The notes below the pieces were generated by a model. That model worked only from the letters and a program-made list of their open reading frames with translations, was not told the origin of the DNA and searched no databases. Positions 13,655 to 19,845 of a stretch of 19,845 bases of DNA are shown here, one piece after another. The first letter of the stretch is position 1; every line of letters begins with the position of its first letter. This DNA is from Clostridiaceae bacterium UBA6110 (GTDB lineage: Bacteria > Bacillota > Clostridia > Clostridiales > Clostridiaceae), in NCBI GenBank assembly GCA_002428415.1, contig DIWI01000100.1, forward strand, positions 1-19,845, given 5' to 3'. Both the position numbers and the translations under genes were made by a program.

Positions 13655-14857
13655 ATGGATCTGAAAAAGATGGTTCAGGACAGGGTAGATGAGATCATGA
13701 ATGACCTTGCGAATCTGTCAGATGAAATCTGGAGAAATCCGGAATACAATTTTGAAGAATACAAGGCAATGGAGACTTTTTCAGGATATCTGAAAAAATA
13801 TGGGTTTGCGGTAGAGACTGGCATCGGCGGAATTGAAACTGCAGTCAAAGGAATATTATCAAGCGGCAAGGATGGTCCCGTAATAGGGATTTTCGGAGAA
13901 TATGATGCTGTTCCTGGTATGGGACATGCATGCGGACACAATCTCATGGCGGCCATGGCTGTGGGTGCAGGAGCTGCCGTAGCCTCAGTTATTAAGGAAA
14001 CCGGAGGTACGGTGGTCGTATTTGGAACTCCTGCTGAAGAAGGCGGTGGAGGAAAAGTCATAATGCTTGCAAACGGAGCCTTCGAAGGGCTTGATGCCGC
14101 AATGGTACTTCATCCTGCAAATGAGACAGTGGTCAACGACATATCCTATTCGAGGACTGATTTGGTCGTTGATTTCTATGGAAAGAAGTCTCATGCAGCA
14201 ACCTGGCCTGAGGAAGGAATCAGCGCACTGACTCCGGTACTTGAGCTCTTCAACCTCCTTAATGCGATGAAGCTTGAGATCGGTGACAGAGGAAAGATAC
14301 TTGGAGTGATTTCCAAGGGTGGGGACGAGCCCATATATGTGCCTGACCATTGTCAGGCCCGATTCACTGTAAGGTCCTTCAGCATGAAGAATAAGATATG
14401 GCTTGTGAAGAAGCTGATTGACACATGCGAGGGACTGGCGAAGATTACTGGAACAAGGTTCGAATACAGGCAGGAAGGAAAATCTTATGAGGACATCAGG
14501 AATAATCCTGCAATTGAAGGCTTCCTTGAGAAGAATTTCGAGGCGCTGGGGGAGAAGGTAATGCCAAGAAGGAAAGAGCTTGGCATAGGCTGTACTGATA
14601 TGGGAAACGTGACTCACAGGATACCTTCACTGCAGTCATACATACAGGTTGTACCGATACTTAGGGGCCATACCCCGGAGTTCCAGGAGGCAGTAGGTGG
14701 TCCGATGGGACTGAGGGCACTCCAAATAGGTGCCAAGGCAATGGCGATGACTGCGGTAGACCTGTTGTCAGCGAAGGAAGCCATGGAACAGACAAAGGAT
14801 GCCTTCAATGAAATGAAGAAACAACATGATTGGGAGGATGACACATGGGAGATGTGA
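13655..14857 (+). CDS. M20 family amidohydrolase/dipeptidase, AbgA/PM20D2-like
   Basis: A 400-residue cytosolic metallohydrolase inserted between the permease and ATPase genes of the transporter. Motifs are GEYDAVPGMGHACGHN (81-96) with C93 and H95, GTPAEEGGGGK (124-134) with E128 and E129, H153 in VLHPANE, KKSHAA (177-182), GCTDMGNVTH (312-321) and HTPEF (339-343). The Gly-rich turn and the TDMGNVTH block are typical of the p-aminobenzoyl-glutamate hydrolase AbgA and of PM20D2, which cleaves dipeptides with basic C-termini. The actual substrate is unknown. The gene begins 7 nt after dppC and overlaps dppD by 13 nt, so it is embedded in the transporter operon and should act on the imported compound. 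Confidence 0.9.
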   Translation: MDLKKMVQDRVDEIMNDLANLSDEIWRNPEYNFEEYKAMETFSGYLKKYGFAVETGIGGIETAVKGILSSGKDGPVIGIFGEYDAVPGMGHACGHNLMAAMAVGAGAAVASVIKETGGTVVVFGTPAEEGGGGKVIMLANGAFEGLDAAMVLHPANETVVNDISYSRTDLVVDFYGKKSHAATWPEEGISALTPVLELFNLLNAMKLEIGDRGKILGVISKGGDEPIYVPDHCQARFTVRSFSMKNKIWLVKKLIDTCEGLAKITGTRFEYRQEGKSYEDIRNNPAIEGFLEKNFEALGEKVMPRRKELGIGCTDMGNVTHRIPSLQSYIQVVPILRGHTPEFQEAVGGPMGLRALQIGAKAMAMTAVDLLSAKEAMEQTKDAFNEMKKQHDWEDDTWEM

Positions 14858-15849
14858 TACTTAGGGTCAATGACCTCAAGACTTACCTTTTTCTTGCCAG
14901 CGGCACTGCCAAGGCGGTTGACGGAGTAAGCTTTACTCTCGAGCGCGGCAAGACCATGGGAATAGTAGGCGAGTCAGGATCAGGGAAGAGTGTTACCGCC
15001 TCTTCCATAATAAGGCTTCTGCCGAGAAATACCGGAAGGATAGTCGGCGGTGAGATTGAATTCGATGGCAGGAATGTTTTAACTCTTGATAAGAAGTCTC
15101 TTATGGAATACAGGGGCAGGGATGTATCGATGATATTCCAGGACCCTATGACTTCCCTGGATCCTGTATTCAAGATCGGTGACCAGATGGTTGAGATGAT
15201 ACTTGCACATCAGGATGTGACGAAGGACGAAGCCAAGGCTATAGCCATTGATGCACTTAAGAAGGTGGGCATTCCAAATCCTGAATCAAGGATGAATTCT
15301 TATCCTTATGAGCTTTCAGGCGGAATGTGCCAGAGGGTCATAATCGCAATGGCTATAAGCAGCAAGCCGAAGCTTGTAATTGCGGATGAACCGACTACAG
15401 CACTTGATGTGACGGTGCAGGCGCAGGTGCTGGATCTTCTCAAGGAAATGCAGAAGCACCAGGATACTGCGATACTTCTGATAACCCATAACCTTGGCGT
15501 GGTCTGGGACATGTGCGACACTGTAATGGTGATGTATGCCGGAAAGACAGTTGAATATACGACTGCGAAACGCCTTTATGCAGAGCCTCAGCATCCATAC
15601 ACCTGGGGTCTGCTTGATTCGATGCCGAAGCTGTCGGATGAATCAAAGTCACATCTTGCAGCAATTCCAGGTACGCCCCCTGACCTGAGGCTCACCGGAG
15701 AGTGCTGCAACTTCCACAACAGATGCCCGTACGCGATCGAGGTGTGCTCAAACAAGGTGCCAGAGCTCATGGAGGTCACAGACGGCCACTTCGTGGCATG
15801 CCACAGGCAAACAGGTTCAGAAAAGCTTAAGAGAGAGGTGAAGATCTGA
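14845..15849 (+). CDS. dppD: Peptide ABC transporter ATP-binding protein DppD
   Basis: One of the two ATPases of the importer, 334 residues. Walker A is GESGSGKS (42-49), Q-loop Q99 in IFQDPMTSLDP, signature LSGGM (157-161), Walker B LVIADEP (177-183) and switch H215. The C-terminal oligopeptide/dipeptide extension has the cysteine pattern CCNFHNRCPYAIEVC and a late Cys in FVACH, which in this family can bind an iron-sulfur cluster. Oddity: the signature helix reads SGGMCQRV where the family nearly always has SGGMRQRV, so Cys162 replaces Arg. The gene overlaps the M20 gene by 13 nt and dppF by 1 nt. Confidence 0.93.
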   Translation: MGDVILRVNDLKTYLFLASGTAKAVDGVSFTLERGKTMGIVGESGSGKSVTASSIIRLLPRNTGRIVGGEIEFDGRNVLTLDKKSLMEYRGRDVSMIFQDPMTSLDPVFKIGDQMVEMILAHQDVTKDEAKAIAIDALKKVGIPNPESRMNSYPYELSGGMCQRVIIAMAISSKPKLVIADEPTTALDVTVQAQVLDLLKEMQKHQDTAILLITHNLGVVWDMCDTVMVMYAGKTVEYTTAKRLYAEPQHPYTWGLLDSMPKLSDESKSHLAAIPGTPPDLRLTGECCNFHNRCPYAIEVCSNKVPELMEVTDGHFVACHRQTGSEKLKREVKI

Positions 15850-16820
15850 TGGAGAAGAAGGTTATCCTTTCAATCAGGAACCTCAGCAAAGACTTTAAGA
15901 TAAGAGGCGGCAGCTTCCTTGAAAAGCCAACGACGCTGCATGCCCTGAGTGATGTGTCAGTCGACGTATACGAAGGTGAGACGCTTGGAATCATCGGTGA
16001 ATCGGGATGCGGCAAGTCGACCTTTGGAAGATGCATTGTAAAGCTGCACAAGGCGACCTCAGGAGAAATTATATACAATGGCGAGGATATTGTGGGGAAG
16101 ACAGGACCAGAGCTGAAGAAGCTCAGGAAGGACCTGCAGATAATATTCCAGGATCCATATTCTTCGCTTGATCCAAGGAAGACTGCTGGGAGTACAATTG
16201 AAGAGCCAATGATAGTACATGAGATGTCAGATCCGAAGACCCGCAAGGACAGGGTTCTTTCTCTTATGAAGGAGGTAGGGCTTGACGAACAGCATACCCA
16301 CAGGTTCCCTCATGAATTTTCCGGAGGACAGAGGCAGAGGATCAATGTGGCAAGGGCGCTTGCCCTGGAACCGAAGATAATAGTGTGTGATGAGCCAGTG
16401 TCAGCTCTGGATGTTTCAGTTCAGGCGCAGGTCCTGAATCTTCTTAACGACCTTCAGAAGGCTCACGAGCTTACCCTCATATTCATATCCCATGACCTTA
16501 GCGTCATAAGGCACGTCAGCGACAGGATAGCGATAATGTATCTTGGAAGCATTGTGGAGCTCTGCAAGGCGGAAGAGATATACACCGACCCGCTTCACCC
16601 ATACACAAAGGCCCTGCTTTCGGCGATTCCGCCGGAGAGTCCCTTTGAGAAAAAAGATAGGATTCAGCTTGTTGGCGAGATACCAAGCCCCATTGGCGAG
16701 AGGAAGGGTTGTTCCCTTGCTACAAGGTGCCCTTATGTAATGGACAGATGCAGGGTGGAGACACCGGAATTGAAGGAAGTCAAGGAAGGGCACAGGGCTG
16801 CGTGCTTCCTGTACTTCTGA
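15849..16820 (+). CDS. dppF: Peptide ABC transporter ATP-binding protein DppF
   Basis: The partner ATPase of DppD, 323 residues. Walker A is GESGCGKST (50-58), Q-loop Q101 in IFQDPYSSLDPR, signature FSGGQRQR (157-164), Walker B IIVCDEP (177-183), D-loop SALDVS and switch H215. The C-terminal extension with SLATRCPYVMDRC and the final ACFLYF is normal for DppF/OppF. The ATG overlaps the dppD stop (TGATG), so the two ATPases are translationally coupled and made in equal amounts. The gene looks fully intact. Confidence 0.94.
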   Translation: MEKKVILSIRNLSKDFKIRGGSFLEKPTTLHALSDVSVDVYEGETLGIIGESGCGKSTFGRCIVKLHKATSGEIIYNGEDIVGKTGPELKKLRKDLQIIFQDPYSSLDPRKTAGSTIEEPMIVHEMSDPKTRKDRVLSLMKEVGLDEQHTHRFPHEFSGGQRQRINVARALALEPKIIVCDEPVSALDVSVQAQVLNLLNDLQKAHELTLIFISHDLSVIRHVSDRIAIMYLGSIVELCKAEEIYTDPLHPYTKALLSAIPPESPFEKKDRIQLVGEIPSPIGERKGCSLATRCPYVMDRCRVETPELKEVKEGHRAACFLYF

Positions 16821-16843
16821 TTTGTTGGAAGGAGTAACTTGAT

Positions 16844-18094
16844 ATGACAAGAGAATGGATTGTTAATACAGCAAAGGAAAGGGAGCAGGAGCTGATAAAG
16901 CTTACCTCGGACCTTATAAGGATAAAGAGCGAGAATCCCACCGGTACCCAGAGGGAAGTAGTTGACTTTGTAAAGTCATACCTTTCTGATGCAGGCATTG
17001 AACATGAAGAGGTAAGCGTGAATCCTGAATACCCCTGCGTACTTGCAAAGGTGGGCTCAGATCAAGGCTTCAGCATTATACTGAACGGCCACGTTGATGT
17101 AGTCCCTGCAGGAGACCTGTCACGATGGAATTATGACCCATATTGCGGTACGGTAACTGACAAGCTGATCCTCGGGAGAGGAACCTCGGACATGAAGGCT
17201 GGTGTAGCCGGTATCCTTTTTGCTATGAAGCTCCTGAAGGAATCAGGGGCGGAGCTTAAGGGGAATGTAAGGCTGCATATAGTTTCAGATGAAGAGACGG
17301 GTGGAGAATTCGGCACGAAATGGCTATGCGATGAAGGCTATGCCGATGGTGCGGATGCATGCCTTGTTGCAGAGCCCACATCCAATTCAACGATTGAAAT
17401 CGGACAGAAGGGCTCAAATGCTCTAATCTTAAAATCCCATGGCATGCCTGCCCATGGCAGCCTTGGAAACTACAAGGGCGATAATGCCATACTTAAGCTT
17501 GCAAAGGTTCTTGAGGGAATCGGCAGACTCTACAAGGTCAAGGGAAAATACTCAAAGGACCAGGAGGTAGCGCTAGCCAACTCAAAGCTCATAGCATCTG
17601 AAAAGCTCCAGGTGCCTGGAATTGAGAACGTAATAGATCATGTCACAGCAAACGTCGGAATCATAAAGGGCGGAACCAAGCTCAACATGGTGCCCGATTA
17701 CTGCGAAGCCCATGTTGACATAAGGCTTCCGATTGGAGTCGATACCGATGAGCTGGATAAGGAAATTCAGGCAATGATTGTTGAAAGCGGAGTATCAGGA
17801 GTCGAGTACGAGGCTGATTGGAAGAACCATGGCAATTCGACTCCTATAGATGCAGATATAGTGCAGGCAATAAAGAAGAATGCTGAAAATGTATGGGGGA
17901 TCGATGTGCTCCCTGCCTACCAGTGGGCGTCCAGTGACGCGAAGCACTACAGGAACCTTGGAATACCTACAATACAGTACGGACCATCCAACACTGAAGG
18001 TATCCATTCATACAACGAGAATGTGGATATTGAGGATGTACAGAATGCAGGCATGATATATATCCTGTCCCTGTGCGACCTTCTGGGTCTGTGA
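16844..18094 (+). CDS. M20 family metallopeptidase, ArgE/DapE/ACY1-like
   Basis: The third M20 enzyme of the operon, 416 residues, from a different branch than the other two. Motifs are NGHVDVVPAGD (81-91) with H83 and D85, GRGTSDMKAG (111-120) with bridging D116, VSDEETGGEFG (147-157) with catalytic E150 and ligand E151, VAEPTS (175-180) with E177, the dimerisation-domain KSHGMPAHGS (197-206), and a late IHSYNENV His ligand near 388. All metal ligands are present. Relatives deacylate N-acetyl or N-succinyl amino acids or cleave dipeptides. There is no arginine or lysine biosynthesis gene nearby, so a catabolic role with the transporter is more likely (inference). GGAAGGAG lies before the ATG, 23 nt after dppF. 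A strong terminator follows. Confidence 0.9.
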   Translation: MTREWIVNTAKEREQELIKLTSDLIRIKSENPTGTQREVVDFVKSYLSDAGIEHEEVSVNPEYPCVLAKVGSDQGFSIILNGHVDVVPAGDLSRWNYDPYCGTVTDKLILGRGTSDMKAGVAGILFAMKLLKESGAELKGNVRLHIVSDEETGGEFGTKWLCDEGYADGADACLVAEPTSNSTIEIGQKGSNALILKSHGMPAHGSLGNYKGDNAILKLAKVLEGIGRLYKVKGKYSKDQEVALANSKLIASEKLQVPGIENVIDHVTANVGIIKGGTKLNMVPDYCEAHVDIRLPIGVDTDELDKEIQAMIVESGVSGVEYEADWKNHGNSTPIDADIVQAIKKNAENVWGIDVLPAYQWASSDAKHYRNLGIPTIQYGPSNTEGIHSYNENVDIEDVQNAGMIYILSLCDLLGL

Positions 18095-18097
18095 TAG

Positions 18098-18133
18098 AAA
18101 ATGCGGCAAGGCTTGGCTTTGCTGCATTTTTTT
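18098..18133 (+). terminator. Intrinsic terminator of the M20/dpp operon
   Basis: Arms 18098-18109 and 18119-18130 form a 12-bp stem with one G-U pair and a 9-nt loop. A run of seven T covers 18127-18133. It lies 3 bases after the stop of the last M20 gene. Confidence 0.92.
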
Positions 18134-18190
18134 GTGTAGAAAACCCTCCGGATATGGCACAATGTAATTAGCGATTGTGGAGGTGTTGAA

Positions 18191-19216
18191 ATGAACCAGA
18201 AAGACCTGAAGATATGGAAAAGACTTTATGAAGCAGCCGACCTGCTCAAGGCTCAGAAGCCTTGGGAACTGTTGGATGATTATGATTTTGTGACTGTTGA
18301 GCTGCCAGCTGGTAAAGAGCCTGCATTCTGCAGAGTTTTGGGTGATCTTGAGAATGCATATGCGATAAGTGTATACGAGTCTTCGGATGCTTTATTCGAT
18401 ATTATATACATGATGGAGAGTGAGGACCTTCCATGGCATCAGGAGTCAAGATACAACAATTGCTTGAATGTAATATTTTCCGACAGGGACGGTATTTTGC
18501 CTGCGGATAGGGAAATGCTTGATCTGCTTGGTCTAAGGTATCGTGGAAGGAAGGCATGGACCAAGTTCAGGGTATTTGAAAAAGGATATGACTCAACGAG
18601 ACCGAACATACGGGAGGCGGCAAGACTTGCGGAAGTGCTGGAGCAGCTTGTGCCGGCGATTACAGATATGCGTGCTGAAAATCTCACTCTTGATGTCGAA
18701 GGTGAGGAGACGATACTGAGAAGATATGACAGAAAGGCCAAGGTGTGGGAGACGCTGGTGGCACCGCTGAACGATGAGCCAAAACATATCGAAAGCTTCA
18801 CTTTAACTGATGAAATCATGATGAGCCAGCTTAAGAGGATAAAAAAGCTGCAGACGGTAGTTGAGATAGATGTCATGCACCATATCATCAGCAATGAAGA
18901 TAGAGACTCCAAAGGTAAGAGAAGGCTGGAGAGAATGGCCATGGCTTGCGAAGCAGATAAGCCAAATGAGCCCTTTCTGACATTCCCTCTGGATTATGAG
19001 GATGAAGAAATCGCGACAATCCTCAATATCCTTATCGGATACATGAAAGAGATTGGAAAGCCGCGTGAAATCAGGCTCAGGGATGACATAATTGAATCGT
19101 CGATTAAGGAAATATGCGACGAGCTAGGAATAAAGACGTCAGTATCAGCTTCACTTCCGGCAATCGATGCTGTCTTCGAATCTATTACCGGATTGGATGA
19201 GATTGATGAGGATTGA
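18191..19216 (+). CDS. Hypothetical protein, possibly DUF7309/DUF6930-like
   Basis: A 341-residue soluble, acidic protein with no signal peptide or membrane segment. The N-terminal part (about 1-110) has aromatic and acidic positions such as IWKRLYEAADLL and PWELLDDYDFVTVELP followed by CRVLGDLENAYAISVYES. The C-terminal part (about 200-335) has FLTFPLDYEDEEIATILNIL and an alpha/beta-looking stretch ending ITGLDEIDED. The layout reminds me of DUF7309 plus DUF6930 proteins, but I hold that loosely. No catalytic motif is recognisable. GGAGG lies 7 nt before ATG 18191, confirming the start. It is separated from the transporter operon by a strong terminator, so it is its own unit. No convincing promoter could be picked in the 57-base gap. 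Confidence 0.75.
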   Translation: MNQKDLKIWKRLYEAADLLKAQKPWELLDDYDFVTVELPAGKEPAFCRVLGDLENAYAISVYESSDALFDIIYMMESEDLPWHQESRYNNCLNVIFSDRDGILPADREMLDLLGLRYRGRKAWTKFRVFEKGYDSTRPNIREAARLAEVLEQLVPAITDMRAENLTLDVEGEETILRRYDRKAKVWETLVAPLNDEPKHIESFTLTDEIMMSQLKRIKKLQTVVEIDVMHHIISNEDRDSKGKRRLERMAMACEADKPNEPFLTFPLDYEDEEIATILNILIGYMKEIGKPREIRLRDDIIESSIKEICDELGIKTSVSASLPAIDAVFESITGLDEIDED

Positions 19217-19241
19217 TTCCCGGGTCGAATGAGTCCATACT
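19213..19241 (+). promoter_or_regulatory. Weak promoter candidate before the dehydrogenase gene
   Basis: TTGATT (19213-19218), 17 bp, CATACT (19236-19241); each box matches four of six consensus bases. It overlaps the stop of the preceding gene. The dehydrogenase may instead be read through from that gene. Confidence 0.25.
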
Positions 19242-19282
19242 TAATGTTGACTTAAGGCAGAATAAACAAAGCGAGGCGGATA

Positions 19283-19845
19283 ATGGATACTGTATTGTTG
19301 TCACATGCCCTGTACAAGGATGGAATGGACGTATTAGAAGGCAAGGTAGAGATGGTCATCACGAACAACGGGAAAAGCGATGAAATCCTGGAAGAGCTTA
19401 AGAAAGCGGATGGCTTCATACTGAGAATCGGGAAAATCGACAGGAAGGCAATAGAAGCTTGTCCAGGACTCAGGGTAATTACCCGTACTGGTGTCGGCTG
19501 CGACAATGTTGACCTTAAAGCTGCAACTGAGAATGGGATACCAGTGGTATTCTGTCCTACTCAGCATGCCAGGGCTGTAGCTGAACATACTTTAGCGATG
19601 ATATTCGCGCTATCCAAGAATCTGATAGAAAGCCACAATGAGACGCTAAAGGGAAATTTCAATATAAGGAACAAATACCAAGCGGTTGATGTCAAGTCTA
19701 AGACTGTTTCTATAGTTGGATTCGGAAATATCGGGAAGGAGCTGGCGAGCCTATGTAAAGGTATCGGCATGGATGTGCTTATCTGTGATTCACTTAGGAA
19801 AAAAGAAATGGCAGAGAAACAGGGGTACAGATTCACTGACAAACT
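19283..19845 (+). CDS. D-2-hydroxyacid dehydrogenase (SerA/phosphoglycerate dehydrogenase-like), 5' part only
   Basis: The reading frame runs from ATG 19283 to the window end without a stop: 187 codons of an expected 310-330. The substrate-binding domain contains TRTGVGCDNVDL (67-78), the usual GVGxDNID motif. AVAEHTLAMIFALSKNL (98-114) is the family hinge helix region. The NAD-binding domain starts at TVSIVGFGNIG, with the GxGxxG turn at 146-151 and an acidic D169 after the second strand, favouring NAD over NADP. The catalytic Arg, Glu and His lie partly beyond the end. Members reduce 2-oxoacids to D-2-hydroxyacids or oxidise 3-phosphoglycerate; the substrate cannot be fixed here. GAGGCGG lies about 3 nt before the ATG. 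Confidence 0.88.
   Translation, partial: MDTVLLSHALYKDGMDVLEGKVEMVITNNGKSDEILEELKKADGFILRIGKIDRKAIEACPGLRVITRTGVGCDNVDLKAATENGIPVVFCPTQHARAVAEHTLAMIFALSKNLIESHNETLKGNFNIRNKYQAVDVKSKTVSIVGFGNIGKELASLCKGIGMDVLICDSLRKKEMAEKQGYRFTDK

Noticed and set aside
18439..18942. 167-codon minus-strand frame opposite the hypothetical gene
   Set aside because: Ser/Leu-rich shadow; the plus-strand frame has a good ribosome binding site and balanced composition.
1..19845. tRNA, rRNA, CRISPR array, transposase or integrase genes
   Set aside because: No matching sequence or repeat pattern was seen on either strand.

Overview
The window looks like chromosomal DNA of a peptide- and nucleoside-using anaerobic Firmicute, most likely Clostridia or Tissierellia. 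The reasons are strong AGGAGG-type ribosome binding sites, TTG and GTG starts, AT-rich intergenic DNA with TTGAAA/TATAAT-type promoters, heavy use of AGG and ATA codons, and tight operons. I place it no lower than that. I see no rRNA, tRNA, CRISPR array, transposase or phage gene.

Layout. (1) 1-3850, plus strand, is a nucleoside salvage operon. It holds an MtaD/SsnA-type deaminase, two adjacent inosine-uridine-type nucleoside hydrolases, and a decayed ribokinase that has lost its N-terminal two thirds and carries an in-frame stop. (2) 3848-4050 is a convergent gap with a promoter-like sequence and several inverted repeats. (3) 6524-4051, minus strand, is a three-gene overlapping operon: a stand-alone cobalamin-binding protein of CarH/AerR character, an FtsX/LolE-like permease and its LolD/MacB-like ATPase. 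(4) 8402-6766, minus strand, is a DUF1177 protein followed by an AroM-family protein, ending at a clear intrinsic terminator. (5) 8707-18094, plus strand, diverges from (4). It is one long operon: M20D amidohydrolase, peptide-binding lipoprotein, DppB, DppC, a second M20 enzyme (AbgA/PM20D2-like), DppD, DppF and a third M20 enzyme (ArgE/DapE-like), closed by a clear intrinsic terminator. (6) 18191-19216 is a protein of unknown function. (7) 19283 to the window end is the 5' part of a D-2-hydroxyacid dehydrogenase.

How the genes work together. Region 5 can import short peptides or acylated/amidated amino acids through an ABC transporter and hydrolyse them in the cytosol with three different M20 metalloenzymes. 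The divergent DUF1177-AroM pair shares the intergenic region and probably belongs to the same pathway. AroM shows two cysteine motifs arranged like the catalytic pair of Asp/Glu/hydantoin racemases, so a role in handling D-amino-acid or racemisable substrates is a testable idea, not a demonstrated one. Region 3 joins a corrinoid sensor-like module to an ABC exporter or lipoprotein-releasing-type machine, an unusual pairing. Regions 3 and 4-5 are the best candidates for undescribed systems in this window.
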